From contig CM043945.1 of the NCBI GenBank assembly GCA_014529385.2, positions 142,390,241-142,454,240 of the forward strand: a DNA stretch of 64,000 nucleotides. The letters run 5' to 3'. Below are positions 22,816 to 36,059 of this stretch, in pieces (position 1 is the stretch's first letter; every line of letters starts with the position of its first letter). The DNA is from Adiantum capillus-veneris. Lineage: Eukaryota > Streptophyta > Polypodiopsida > Polypodiales > Pteridaceae. Made by a program: the position numbers and the translations under genes. The notes below the pieces were generated by a model. It was not told the origin of the DNA. It did not search any database and worked only from the letters and a program-made list of their open reading frames with translations.

Positions 22816-25800
22816 ATGGCTGACAACAACAACACAGATGTGTTCAAGATGTTTGCTGCTGAGGACAGGTTGGATGGGGACAACTACCCTATGTGGGCTT
22901 ATATGATGCAACATGTTCTTGTGTCAAAAGGTGTCTGGAACATTGTGCAGGGCATTGATGTACGTCCTGGTTCTGAAGATGTAGGCGATGTTGAGGATGT
23001 TGCAGGTCTTGCTGCAAGGATTGCAGCTGTTAGAGTTGTTTTGCCTACGGCAGAACAAGCTCGTTGGGATGTTAAGGATGCGCAGGCTCATGCATTGATT
23101 GCGTTGTCTGTGAAGCGCACCATTATTCCTCACATCCGTTCAACAAAATCTGCAAAACAGGCTTGGCATATTCTAGCAGGTCTTTATGCAAGCCGCAATG
23201 AGGCTAAAATTGCTTTGCTGCGTAAAGAGCTAGTGTCAAGGATATCAATGAGCAACTCATTTCTGCAGGTGAAGTCATTTCGGACAGTTCCCTTGTGCAG
23301 ACTGTTCTTGATGCCTTACCAGATTCCTACCAGACTTTTGCTAGTACTTGGAGACTGATGACCCAAGGAAATCCTGAAGTTGTCAAGTTGTATGCATTAT
23401 GCACATTGCTGTTGCAAGAGTCACTTTCTAGAAAAAACAGGACTAGGCAGCGTGCAGTTGAACAGGCTTTTATTGCTTCTCAAAGAAAGGGTGGTAACAG
23501 TAATGCAGCCACTTCTTATGGTTCTGCTGCGAGTGGCAAAAATTCTGTTCCTAATGCTTCTGCTGGCAGCACTTCGTCTGGCAATTCTAGTGATAAGGGA
23601 AAAAAGAAGATGCATTGCCATTATTGTAAAGCCAATGATCACTTGATCAAGTCGTGTCCTAAGTTGAAGGCCAAAGAGGCTAAGAAGAAAGAGGGTGGTT
23701 CCACTGCAAATGCTGGTTCCACTACAAATGCAGCCATTGTTGAGTCTTCTGTGAAAGGAGATTGTGATGCTGATGTTGATGTAGAATGGGCTTTTAGAGC
23801 AGAGTGCACTTACAATCCTGCTGTCCATGATGCATGCTTGTCAGTTGCTGCAGATTCACATGTGTGGTCTTTCGACAGTGGTGCTACAAAGCACATTACC
23901 TCACATCGTGAATTGTTTACCTCTCTCGAGTCTGTCCCTCATGGGAATTCAGTCACTTGTGCCAACAACGCCTCTTATCCAGTTCAGGGAGTTGGAAAGA
24001 TTGTGCTCACTGCTGCTAATGGCAGTTCCTTCACACTTGTTGATGCACTTTATGTACTTGGGATCAAGAAGAATCTCTTGTCTGTATCCGCACTTGCTAG
24101 ACTTGGACTTGTAGTCAAATTTGTGGATGACAGATGTACAGTTCATGATCTCAGTTTTGGTGATGAAATTGTTGCATCTGGGCTTTTGTGTCGTGGGCTG
24201 TATAAGCTCACTTTGTATGACAAGTGTGGACAAAATTTTGCAAATGCTGTTGCAGATTCAAGGGCTATTTCAGATGCAAAACTTTGGCATGCACGTTTTG
24301 GTCATCTGAATTTTTCCAGTTTGCTGCGTTTGTAGAAATCTGATATGGTTGCTTCTTTGCCGCCTCTTGAAGCACCTGTCAAACATGTTTGTGAAGGTTG
24401 TATTCTGGGTAAAATGCAGAGTTCTAAGTTTCCAAAGGCTGGTTCAGTTAGGCCACATGCAGGTTGCAGCTTGTGCATAGTGATGTTTGTGGGCCCATGC
24501 AAACTCCGTCCTTGGGCAATTACCTGTACTTCGTGACTTTCATTGATGATTACTCCAGGCATGCATGGGTATTTCCGCTTAAAGCGAAGTCCGAAGTTTT
24601 TATGTGCTTCAAACAATTTTTGGCTATGGCTGAAAATGTCTCAAAATGTACTATGGGCACCCTCCATTCCGATCGAGGGGGGGAGTATATGTCTCATGAA
24701 TTTAATGCATTTCTGGCTAGTCGTGGGATAAAACACTAATGTACAGTGCCTTATACACCTCAGCAAAATGGTGTTGCTGAGAGGAAAAACAGGTCACTAA
24801 CGGAAATGGCACGATGTATGGTCAAAAGTCAAGCTTTGCCGCATTCTTTTTGGCTTGAGGCCATCATGTGTGCCACTTATGTACTTAACAGGTGTCCTAC
24901 GAAAGCTTTGCAGTCTATTACTCCATATGAAGCATGGATGATAGAAAACCTTCTATTGAGCACATGCGTGTTTTTGGCTGTTTGGCATATGCTTTGGTGC
25001 CACAAGTGCAGCGCAGAAAATTGGATGATAAGGCTGTCAAATGTATTTTTGTTGGTTATAGTGCTGAAAGCAAAGGTTACAGGTTGTATCATCCGCAAAC
25101 AAAATGTATTCTGGTTTCACGGGATGTAGTGTTTGTGGAAGATTCTGTTCAGCCCTTGCTATCATGTACTAGAGACAGTAATGTAAGCTCACAGGACATT
25201 TATGACACTTTGTTGCCTCTTTTCAATGGTGGAAATACGAATGTAAGTTTCAATGAGGCAAATGTACAGCCTATGGGGGTTTCTGAAAATGTTTTAGAAC
25301 AGCCTATTACTGATGCAGATGTACATGATGTACTTGATGAGGGAAGGGCTGAAAATGAGCAGGCTAGAGGTATGCCAAAATGGCTGGTGCACACTTTGCG
25401 TGACAGTAAATTGGATGCACCTTTATCTAGTCGTATTCGTTCAGGCTCTCGCCATGCATCTTATGCATCAGATTGTTATGCTTTGGCTGTGTCTAGTTTA
25501 CATGATGTTGAGGAGCCTCTGTCTTTTGATGAAGCACATAATTCAGAAAATTGGATTGCTGCCATGAAATCAGAATATGATGCACTTATAGAGAATGACA
25601 CATAGACTTTATGTGATTTGCCTCCTCGCAAAAAGGCCATTGGTACGAAGTGGGTTTACAAGTTGAAACGCAAGCCGGATGGTGAGATCGATCGCCATAA
25701 GGCTCGACTTGTTGCAAAGGGTTATGCACAACAAAAAGGCATAGATTATGAAGAGACTTTTTCTCCCACTTGTTGTATGACTACTGTGCGTTTTCTATGT

Positions 25801-27051
25801 GCATTGGCAGCTCATTTTGGTTGGGATGTACATCAATCAGACATTGTTACTGCTTTCTTGAATGGTGACATATTTGAGGAAGTTTATGTAACGCAGCCTC
25901 GCGGTTTTGTCATAAAAGGACAAGAGGACAAAGTGTGCAAATGTAAGAAGGCTTTGTATGGGTTGAAGCAATCTCCTCGTGCTTGGTATGAGAAAGCTGA
26001 CACTCATTTGGTTAAACGAGGCTTTCGTAACAGTCCAACAGAAAGCACATTGTATGTAAAGCGTGAGGATGATGTATTTCTCATTGTGGTTCTTTATGTT
26101 GATGATTTGCTGATCACTGGACCAAATGAGAGACATATTTCTGAATTTAAGGCTGATTTGAATGCTACTTTCAAGATGAAAGATTTGGGGCTGTTGCATC
26201 ATTACTTGGGTATACAGTTTAAGCAGTGTGATGGTGGTATTGCCTTGTGTCAGAAAAGTTACATAGAGACATTGCTATGTAAGTTTGGACTTGAGGATTG
26301 CAAACCTATTGCCACTCCCATGGAAACAGGTTTGAAGTTGAGTCTACATGATGCTGGCGATCCTGTTGATGTCACTCTTTACCAAACTGTTGTTGGCTGC
26401 CTCATTTATGTATGCAACACGAGGCCAGATATTCAGTTTGCAGTCTCGCAGGTCAGCAGATTTATGCATAGCCCAGGGTCTAAGCATTGGCAGGCTGTCA
26501 AGAGGATTTTCCGCTACCTTAGTGGCACTTTACATCTTGGCTTGTTTTATCCCAAGGGGGGATCATTGCCGCCAGACTTACATGCTTTTTCGGACTCAGA
26601 TTGGGCTGGTTGTTTTGACACGCGAGTGTCCACAAGTGGTTTTTGTTTCATGCTTGGCAGTTCATGTATATCATGGTTGAGCAAGAAACAACCTACTGTG
26701 GCCACTTCGAGTTGTGAGGCTGAGTATTGGGCAGTCTTCACAGCTACGGTTGAGTGTGTATGGCTCAGACGCCTTATGGCTGACTTGGGTGTTGGACAGG
26801 ACACTGCCAACACTATCTACATTGACAGTCAAAGCGCATTGGCAGTTGTGAGGAGCCCAGTTTTTCATGCTCGCACAAAGCACATTGAGGTGCATTACCA
26901 CTATGTCAGGGAGAGGCTCTCAGCAGGAGAGATCAGCTTGGCTTATGTGCCAACACAGGACAACCTTGCAGATCTTTTCACAAAGGCATTGTCTCATGAG
27001 AAGCTTGAAGCTTTCCGCAAAGCTTTGGGCTTACTCCCCTTTGTGGACTGA
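22816..27051 (+). pseudogene. Copia gag-pol polyprotein (interrupted)
   Basis: The ATG at 22816 starts MADNNNTDVFKMF. Domains in order: gag with GDNYPMWAYMMQ; zinc knuckle C-x2-C-x4-H-x4-C (23616-23657); protease FDSGATKHI (D-S-G at about 23874); pre-integrase LWHARFGHL; integrase with LVHSDVCGP, LHSDRGGEY and YTPQQNGVAERKN; reverse transcriptase with TKWVYKLKRKPDGEIDRHKA and YVDD (26094-26105); RNase H with DSDWAGC and SSCEAEYWA; stop after LLPFVD at 27051. Breaks: an indel and frameshift near 23245, TAG at 24333-24335, frameshift near 24460, TAA at 24737-24739, frameshift near 24940, TAG at 25603-25605. The 3' part 25618-27051 is one clean 477-codon frame. Expected roles are particle formation, reverse transcription and integration; this copy cannot make the full protein. 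Confidence 0.95.
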
Positions 27052-27111
27052 TCCTGTCCTCAGGGCATGGCACTTCCCTTTACTCATGTGCCAGCTCTCG
27101 TTCACCGCATC

Positions 27112-27126
27112 ACTCCAGGGGGGATT
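27112..27126 (+). promoter_or_regulatory. Copia polypurine tract
   Basis: CCAGGGGGGATT-type purine run directly before the 3' LTR, the usual plus-strand priming site. Confidence 0.75.
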
Positions 27127-27353
27127 TGTTACCATATACATGTGGTAGTGATGTGTGTGAACACACTAGGACCGCTGGGGCATTTTTTCCCTCTTTAGGA
27201 GGTTTTTTCCCCCGTGCATTGTATATACGCCCATCACTCTAGGGCTACCTATCTTTCCATTGCACACTAAGTAACACACTCTCTATTGTGTGCCTTGAGC
27301 TTCCTTCGTCTTCTCCAAGCTATGTGTGTTTCTCTGCAACCCTAATTCCAACA
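27127..27353 (+). repeat. Copia 3' LTR
   Basis: 227 bp; three substitutions relative to the 5' LTR (CGCCGG/CGCTGG, TATAGG/TATACG, GCTGTG/GCTATG). Confidence 0.95.
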
Positions 27354-27358
27354 AATAA

Positions 27359-28487
27359 GTCACCTTGTCATCCTCTTCAATAGTGAACTCCAAATAGGTC
27401 AAGTGAGTGCATATGAAGAGTAGTCTATCAATAAGGCTCGCTATATCATCAGCTTCAAATTTCACTACATAGAGAATCATGCTTTCTTGTTAAGTTTAAA
27501 CAAGAAAAACTAATGAAAAAAGCTGTGGAGCACTCACTCAAAATTCCCATGTTTTTCACAACATTAGTTTTTTACATGTGCTCGGAGAGTTGCATTATAC
27601 ATCCATGTTCCAAGGCCTTGCATCTACATATCTATTTAACCCCATACACAAGTAAAAGTCTTAATCATCAAAGAGGACTCCAACGTATACCAGGAGAGGT
27701 AATGCTGCATCATAAATCTAATACAAAAGAAGTATTTTTTGAACTTAATTTTGTTTCATTTTGATAAAATTCATGTAATATCTTGCAATAGCTATGCCAA
27801 TTTATAAGAATTTGGCCCCAATTAAACTAATGAGGATAAGAAGGAGACAATCATTTCCTATGAGCCCCTAAAAATGGTTGGTAAGTTCACAATAAACCTG
27901 ATTTCACAATGAAAGATTTATTTTGAAGCTAAAATAATGATTATTATCCTATAATTTTTTTGAAATTTTCATAATTGTTGAAAATAAGTGTGATTGTATG
28001 GTTAATTTTTGGCTTTATGTGAAACTTTCTCTTTATTTTTCATAATAAAACTTCAAAAATGTAAGAAATGTACAACTAGCTATGATATACCCTAGGCACA
28101 ATGAACCACAACATAACATAAACTTGATCATGGCCTTGATATATCCTGTGATAAGCGCCTCTAATGGCTTGCAAATGAGATCCACAAACCTAGCAGTTGT
28201 GCTACTGGGATAGCATTTTAAAATGCGTGCCATGACCCTTTGCTGCAATCACCGTCAACGTGCGTGTTTTTGAACACCACTTTAGAAATCCTTTCCTCCA
28301 TCAATAGCATTTTGAGACCACTGAGAAGACATGCCTCTTCAATGTCATTTCACCTATCAACCTAAGCTTGCCACCTACCATCATTGTGCGTTATGAGATG
28401 CTATCCACCACCGCCTAGGATCTTTTGGGGCTCTAATATCACTTGTTGGATGTAGTCTTTGGCAATCCATGGTAAGAGAGGGTAAGC

Positions 28488-28491
<4 letters not shown>
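27359..28491. other. No recognised gene
   Basis: AT-rich. A minus-strand frame at about 27360-27480 (EADDIASLIDRLLFICTHLT) has a gag-like helical look but is too short to assign. Nothing else supported. Confidence 0.4.
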
Positions 28492-28545
<54 letters not shown>

Positions 28546-28613
28546 TCAACGAGATAATTGCACGCTATATTGATCGACTATTGTTGAAGAATCTTACATT
28601 ATATATCTATCTA

Positions 28614-28705
<92 letters not shown>

Positions 28706-28716
28706 CATACATACAT
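28492..28716. repeat. Microsatellite cluster (GA)n, (TATC)n, (TC)n, (TA)n, (CATA)n
   Basis: (GA)n about 28492-28541; TATC/TC run about 28601-28651; (TA)n about 28652-28700; CATA repeats to about 28716. Confidence 0.95.
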
Positions 28717-28880
28717 GTATTGAGGCGGTCCGGGGTGGGCAACAAGAAGAGCAACCTCTAGACACCCTTCAAGGCTCCCGTGCGGTTGGAAAAAAAATAA
28801 CAAACACACACACAAACCCGCAACCTAACCCTACACCGATTTGGGGCACCACCTAGTTTTGGATGCGAACTAGGATGCGT

Positions 28881-28882
<2 letters not shown>

Positions 28883-28925
<43 letters not shown>
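28883..28925. repeat. (GA)n microsatellite
   Basis: Uninterrupted GA repeats of about 43 bp. Confidence 0.95.
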
Positions 28926-28928
<3 letters not shown>

Positions 28929-31185
28929 TGCTCGGGCTGCTTTGAAACGTATCGGCAATGATCAAGCAAACACAATTATATATGTAAGAAAGAGAGAGAA
29001 GGGGGAGGGGGTGTTTATTGCACTAATACCTTCTTACAAATCTGTCATGACCAATCAAAGTGATATTAGTATTTTTTCATCATAGCTTGAGTAAATTACA
29101 CCACAACACATCACAAGAAAAGCCACCCCACTCACTGTCTTAAGGCCAGGGGAGTCCTCTCCACCCTGTCGCCCTCTTACAGTATGTGGGATTTATGGCT
29201 AAATTGATCACAACACTAGAGACAAGCTATCAAGAACTTAACAAAAAAACACCAAGACACTTACACATCATTGTTGTCCATTACTTCACGTGGGAAGAGA
29301 GACAAAGTATCCAAGCTTAGTCCAAATCCACCCTCCTTGATTCAACAAATGTTGGGCTTACACTAGTAGGAGAAATGATAGATTTCCTACTCTCAATTGA
29401 ATGATCACTCTCTCTCTTACAATGGCATAGAGTTCCCTTGCTAATCCCCTATTACAACACATGCACATGCATAAGACAAAGAGCTTCCACTCAAGAGCTC
29501 CTTCTAGAGAGGTTGAGCTTGGCTTCTCAAGCTATAGCATAGTGCTCTTGCTTATGGCTCCCCCCTTTTGTGCTAGCCACACCCTCCTTTTATAGCAATT
29601 TTGAAGGCTAGGGTTACTCCTCTAACCATGGTTGGGTTAGATTTTCAGCCATTTATCTAATTTCTTTTGCTTGGAATTATCAAGAAGTTGGTGGGGAAAG
29701 AGAGAGGAGAGAAATGGAGGTGATAGGACTCTTCATAGTGGGTTAGTGTTAGTAGAGTTAGTATTAATTTACATATGGAATTGGATATTTACAATGGGAG
29801 TATCCATGTAGGATACAAATAAGGAAGAAAAACTCTTAAGAGGTAAGAAAAGGTGGATTTCTTACAAGGTTGATGCTCCAAGTGTCTTGAGTAGGGCCAA
29901 TTTTGATGCTTGTTGACGGTCCACTAGCTTTGACGGTACATTTTTTCTCCACTCTTGACCTTCCTTGAGAGACAAGGTAATTGAAGCTGAGTAATCAACC
30001 ACCATGATGCTGTCTTTTAAGAGAAGAGGCTGAATTTTGTGGTTTTTTTGATAGATATGGGTAAATTGGAGGAGGAAAAATGAGACTAGGTGGTCAATTT
30101 TGGAATGGAATTGTGTGTGAGAGGTATGAGTTCACCATGGTTTCTCTTATTCTTCAAGGTTGAGGAGAAGGTGAGTAGGGTGCAGAGAGGAGTGGTGAGA
30201 AAGGTGGGGATGATGAGTGGAGAAGTGTGTGTGAAAGAGGAAAATGATAAAGTGGAAGAGAGAGTGTGGCTGCATAGCATGGGAAAACTGGGGTCCACTA
30301 ATAAAATCATAGCTCACAGCTCGTAGCTCAAAAAAATATGAAAAAATTTGAGGCAAAAGTTCAGCCCACGAGCTACAACTTTTGTTTGTATCACCTTTTC
30401 AAATTCGAAGAGCAAGTGAACTTTAAAAATTCAGCAAAACCGACCGTTTTTTTCCACTGCACAAGGTCCTTGTGGGGTCCTTCTTTGGATGATTCTTTTG
30501 AATACCTCCAAGAGTGAGCCCTCCATAGTGCATGTATGCATGCCACCTACCCTTGACCTTATTTGGTAGGTCTATAATTGAAGATATTGTTGAGATTATG
30601 ATATAAGTGAATAGTACAACTAAGAAAATCAAATATTGAGGGGTCTAAAAAATATGTACATGTCAAATATAAATAATATAAGTGGAAAAAAATATAAAGG
30701 GGTCAAGATAAATCTCTCTCTTAGTCATATTTTGGGATACTCCACTATCTAGAATTCAAGATCCATCAACAAATGAAATTTTTGATGATGACTATAACTC
30801 TTCTATGGAAGCCCATATTTCAAGCTCCGACTCAACATTGTTGCCAGACAAACCGATGAACGTACCTACCCTTCTGAATTTTTATGTTTATTATAAATCA
30901 TATGTGTGAGGCCTTGGGTGGGGAGATTGAGATTCCATATTGACATATTATACATAACTCAAAGAAAAAGTGAAGTATCTCAGAGATAGTATACACTTAT
31001 CAAAGTTGGAGATGATCTAATTTAGCACTAGGTTGGTAACCTAACAGGACATAAAAGTGTTCTTTTAGGGTTTTGAAAACGACTTTCAAAACTATAGAGA
31101 TCCACGCATTTTGGAAAATCCTTTCATGAGATTATAGATCAAGGACTACTACATATAGAAAAAATGATAAACTTCCAAAAATTTT
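28926..31185. other. No gene seen
   Basis: About 2.2 kb without a convincing coding frame. Small open frames near 30090-30360 lack conserved motifs. A ~70-bp stretch near 30945-31010 (CATAACTCAAAG...ATCTC-GAGATAGT) recurs near 47450-47515, so part of this is dispersed repeat. Confidence 0.4.
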
Positions 31186-31431
31186 CATCTCTTGGTCACA
31201 ACAAGCCTCCAAAGTTGATGTACTAGTCCATTTTGCCCAAAATAGCCGTTTCTTATGGTTGATTGCATATAAATGAGACTAGGATTTTTGTAGGACATGA
31301 GATAAATTTCCTCATTAAAATTTCTAAAATTCTAAAATTTCTCATCTCTTGGTCACAACAAGCCTCTAAAGTTGATGGACTAGTCCATTTTGCCCAAAAT
31401 AGCCGTTTCTTGTGGTTGATTGTATATAAAT
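31186..31431. repeat. 157-bp tandem duplication, second copy interrupted by the MULE
   Basis: CATCTCTTGGTCACAACAAG starts one copy at 31186 and another at 31343. The first copy continues past GCATATAAATGAGACTAGG. The second is broken at TATATAAAT by the MULE and resumes right of it at 42620 with TATATAAATGATACTATG. This confirms the MULE insertion point. Confidence 0.85.
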
Positions 31432-32008
31432 GGGTGCTACCATTTAACGAGCCTTGCAAAGCGAGTGAGGGATACAAAGCGAGCGAAACAAATGAGTTCG
31501 AGATATCTTGTAGCTGAAATCCTAGTAATACTCGACTATGCGTAACTTTATTTTTATTCCATGTTTGTATACAAACTGTGTACGCTCCATTTTCGTTTTT
31601 TGCTTATTCCTCAACACCATGCAGGAAATTTACTGAGCATTTTCAGTTCTAGGTTATATTTATCCCCACTCTCTCCTTAAGTTAGTACTTACCACACACT
31701 TTTTATTGATTAGCTCCAAGAGCGTGTTACTGAAGTGAGAAGAAACCAAAGAGTCCCATAAAATTTATCATTAGTAAAATGGCATAGTCATCGGAAGGCC
31801 AACCCATAAACTACCTATATACCTGCACAACAATCATGACATGCTTGCCATATGTTTAAGGCATAAACATCCATTACTTCTTTGTCATTGAAACCATAAA
31901 CATAAAGCTTTTCAAAATAAGAAAGATTATAATTACAATCTTCTACAGAGACACACATATAATCCACTCACACTTCTCATACATAGATCATGACTAGAGA
32001 GAGAGAGT
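31432..32008. repeat. MULE left terminal inverted repeat
   Basis: Complementary to 42215-42619 through shared blocks (CCATTTAACGAGCC, CCTAGTAATACTCGACTA, TCTCCTTAAGTTAGTACTTAC, TACAATCTTCTACAGAGACA, AGATCATGACTAGAGAGAG). It is about 150 bp longer than the right TIR because of an indel around 31700-31850. Confidence 0.9.
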
Positions 32009-32475
32009 GTTTAAACATGAAAAATGACACTCTAAAATAACTAATGCACAAAAGCAAACTTTTCTAGTTCTCATTAAGAAAACAACCAAAAAGAATACTC
32101 TTCAAATTTCTTAGTGACTCAACACCTAAAGTTTGCCGACTAAAAGTGAGAGAATCTGGTTTGATTTGACTTATTGCAAAGAGATTTTGACTGCAAAAAA
32201 GTACACATAAATAACTTGGTTTGTCATTAAACATCATGATCTCCATACACCACCTAGGTTAAGTGGAAATAGAGAAAGAGGGAATAGAGGAAAGGGAGGG
32301 GGGACAGTCAGTTGTTGTGGATAGCTAGTACAAAAAAAGTAAGTTGCCAAAGTAGGATATAGATGATAGATAAAAATAAAAACATGCTTAAATCATTAGC
32401 ATATGTTTTCCATACAAGGTCTAAAACATCTAGTTCTATATACGATGAAGTTGATAGCTAAAAGGTGAAACTAGC

Positions 32476-35400
32476 TTAAGCAACCACTAGCACACGTCTT
32501 CCATGCAAGGCTTGGAATAACTCTATATTTGAGAGAGCGGCTTGATGCATAAATGCATGAACATTTGCATCCAATCCAAGAGTCCTTAAAAATACAAAGT
32601 ATATATGCTTGCATGGAATATAAGTACTTGCCTTTGCATCCCGTCTCACAAAGTCCTCACATGTACACTGTGGAAATTGACTTATTGTGATGGAATATGA
32701 AATCCCACGTTCTTTTGATCCCTCTGATTCCAAGAAGAAAACGTGCACTTTGTTTGGGACTATTATACTCTCTCTAAGAACAGTTGCATGCATTTTAGTT
32801 GCCAAGCCAATCTTATCCTTGAAATCTTTGGTGAGTTTGCTTCTCCACTTGACCATTCTACCATCCCTCTTTTGTGGCCGTGCTACACTTGCAGGAGGTT
32901 GAGATCGAAAGCTTTCTACAACTGCACCTTCTTGAGATCCATCATCCAAAACAAAGCCTGACTTTTGCAATAAACTTTTCTCTTCTAAAGATAGAAACGT
33001 TCCCTTTCAGATGGGCCACACCCCAGGTGCAGGATCTAGTGGAAAAATAACAGATCCATGCACATTCCAAGCATGTTGTACATTGCTATTGCAAAACCAA
33101 ATGACGTGCTCATGTGTGCCACTTGGGTATCTTCTTCTTCCCTTGAAGCAAGGGGCAGGAACACCATGCAATGTTGTTCCCCCATTTATGTTGATCTCAA
33201 CCCCACACCTCTCACCTACATCAACAAGAAAATTTTAAGACCATAGAGGAAAGGTTAGCGACCAGAAATGATAGATTCAATGTTGTATTTCTAACCTATC
33301 TCCTTGATTAACCCAAAACAACTCACTTTAGCCTTAGGAGGTGCTCTCCTAATGGCCCAAGTGGTCTCTGAAACTTCAGACTCCTTTACCTGTTGTACTT
33401 TGAAGCTTGGACATTGTGGAATAGCTCTAGAGGTTGTGATGGTATTATATTTAGTTCTATGACTGTCAGTCTCATGAACCGGAGTTGAGTGATCCAACTT
33501 TATTTTTCGACGCAAACTTACTTGCTCCATGGGGGGCTATCTCATGTACTCCGAAGAGGCAAGGCCTACTTCATCCATTGTAGAAGCAGTCAAATCAATA
33601 ACCTTCTTCTCAATAGCTCGAGTTGTGTGTCCTTCCATTAGCCTTTTAGCTAGTTGTTTCAAGTCCGGACCAGTACCATGATATCTTCCATCCATAAAAG
33701 ACTTATATTTTGCACTTTGCTACACTGCTAAGCATAGGTCAACAGCGGTAGCCTCATAGAATGAGACATCCTTTGTTGCTCCATGTGCAACACGAATACT
33801 TGCATGTTTAGATTCAGATAGGTTAGTTGATGGTATTCCCAAATCCTTGTGTTTTGTAAGAAACTGATCAATCCAATGTGATGATCGTGCATCCCATCAT
33901 GCAAGCCATAGTTGTAAGCTTTGTAGTTGTCCTTCAATAATGTGGTTGTGAGTCCAATAGTTTTGTATAGCTTGCTTACATCGTTCCTTCTCCATCTCAG
34001 TAGGTGCACTTCTCCACTACCTGCACATATACTTGTGCTCTTCTTGAAAGGCTGGCTTAATGCACTTCTTAGTGTGATCCACCATATTTGTCTCCCAGTG
34101 AAACTTGCAAGACCTCTCTTTCTCCTCCACCTTATTATTTGGACCACCAAAGTAGACTGTGCGCATTGCAATCCAATTTTGTTGAGCCTCATCTGACATG
34201 AAACCTCTAAATTGAGGAAGTGGAAAACCATTTTGCACCATTTGGTTGTTTAACATTTTCCAAAATTGAACCTGAGCATGGTGATCTTGCACCTTGAACT
34301 CACAAGTTGCGATTGTGAGCAACTCACGTACATGTGGATCATATACATGGGCTCCCATTGTGCACCACCCCTTCACCCTATGAACATGATCAAAATGCAC
34401 CCATATGACGTCCAATGAGCCACCTGATTGCATTCGATTAACAAGATCCACTCCTGAACCTGGACACTTAGATGACATCTTAAACACATGTGGCTAGCTA
34501 TCATCACCAAGTTTATCAGGAAAAAGAACACTTTGGATAAATGGATATATGCATCTTTGTTTCAGTCTCAAAATAGCATCCAGCCCACTGTTCCCTTGAA
34601 GAAAATCTTTTCTAGCAGCCTGGATGGACCTTTTGATTCGAGCTTTTTGAGAGATGGGAGTAATTTGATCTAGCACTTTGTGAAAGTAACCCTCTGAAGA
34701 AGTCTTGTGAGAAGCACCATCCTCATGAATCAACAGCTCCATGATCAAGTCCCTTGTGACTGAGACTTCAATTTTCTTGCATGTGCTAGAAGGCTCAATG
34801 GTTGCCCGTGTGAACAACCTCCTCCACCTTTTTTGATAACCCCTTTGCCACTGGATGATTATGAAAGCCCATGTGTATGGAACATCTTGTTGTGCCATCT
34901 CTATCTCGAGGGATACAATAGTATATGAATGCTTGACAAGTTTTGATACATTCTGGTGATTCACCACAGTGCTTACAAAGAAGAACTCCATTTTCATTGT
35001 TCAATGGTCCAACAGGTGGCGCAGATTGAAGCTTGCCTTTCCACTGAGTCTCATTCACTGTTCCAAACATATCTACACAAGCACAATCAATGTTATAACA
35101 CCTTAAGTGTCCACAACACCTACTTATTCTCACTATTCCTTTAAATGCATCAACAGAGCTGGTCTTGTATGTTGTCCAAAAATGTCCATCAAGCCGTTGC
35201 TCCATGCCTTTCATGTTAGAACCATCTTTGCAAGGTGGAAGCTCAAAAAAATAGTAGCCATCATATTCAAGTGGAAGCTCATCAAGTTTTTGACTAACTT
35301 GTGCTGAAGAAAGAGCAACATGAAGAGAACTAAACAGTGGAAGCTTCTGAATACTTGAAAGAATGCTAATCTCTTTTTCTACTAATTTTTGTACTTGTCG

Positions 35401-35583
35401 CTTTTCTAGCTTGTAAACACCTCCATTGTTATCATGAAGCTTATACCCATGACTTCCATCCTCTAATGAAACTATAGAAAGAGATACAACTACATCATCT
35501 ATAGAAGTTGCTTCAGATAGAATAATGTCTTGGTTTGCAAGTTGAAAATACTCCTTTAGAGCAGTGAGACTAATATCACACAT
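32476..35583 (-). pseudogene. MULE transposase (WRKY/GCM-like zinc region, DDE core, SWIM finger), interrupted
   Basis: Reads leftward from ATG 35583. The first 263 codons hold a Cys/His-rich region (RISRCCGHLRCYNIDCACVD, then CKHCGESPEC, ending GFHNHP), like the WRKY-GCM1-type DNA-binding domains of MULE transposases. After a frameshift near 34820 the frame 34997-34017, with a TAG at 34494-34496, gives the catalytic core: LDVIWVHFDHVHRVKGW, VYDPHVRELLTI, FMSDEAQQNW (second Asp near 34193) and C-x2-H in CKFHWETNMVDHTKKC. Weaker frames at 33000-34016 link to a SWIM finger C-T-C-x15-C-K-H (32667-32604) in the clean segment 32970-32476. The protein would bind the TIRs and excise and insert the element. 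A homologue lies at 15030-16615. Confidence 0.85.
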
Positions 35584-36059
35584 CTCTATGTCATATCTAA
35601 TTGAGAGAACTCTTTCTTCATATGTAATAAGAACTCAATGAGGCATTGTAAGAGTGAAGCATCCAGAGACAAATGCAGAGCTCAGGACAAGATAGGCTCG
35701 CTTTTAATATCCAAAGCCAGATCCATAGAAATCATTTTCTTGAGCTTTGAGAAAATGTCGAGAAAAAGGTTGGCATTAGTAATAAATCGGATGGCATTTA
35801 AAAAGTTTGTGCAATCATCTGTTTGATAGGGACGGACTAGGATCTGTTTGTGCAATCATCTGTTTGATAAAAGAACACAATCCACGAGGAAAGTAAAATC
35901 TTTTGTCACAATTTACGAGGAAAGTAGCTTTTGATTTATGTTCACTTAAATTTTAAAAAATTTCCTTTTGGTCTATGCTCATTAAAGTTTTAAAGCATTT
36001 TTTTGTGAATATCAATTTTAATTTTTAAATAATATTGTGTAGAAGTCACGCTCTTGGCA
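35584..36059. promoter_or_regulatory. MULE divergent spacer, transposase-proximal part
   Basis: AT-rich DNA directly upstream of the transposase ATG, presumably its promoter and leader. A short duplication of GTTTGTGCAATCATCTGTTTGATA lies at about 35805-35868. No clear TATA box was chosen. Confidence 0.4.

Larger units (their letters stand above)
22227..27353 (+). mobile_element. Ty1/copia LTR retrotransposon, structurally complete
   Basis: Two 227-bp LTRs (22227-22453 and 27127-27353) start TGTTACCATATAC and end TTCCAACA. They differ at only three sites. AATAA directly flanks both ends (22222-22226 and 27354-27358), the 5-bp target duplication. A primer site and polypurine tract are present. 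The single coding region has gag, protease, integrase, reverse transcriptase and RNase H in copia order but carries frameshifts and nonsense codons. LTR similarity points to a recent insertion. Confidence 0.96.
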
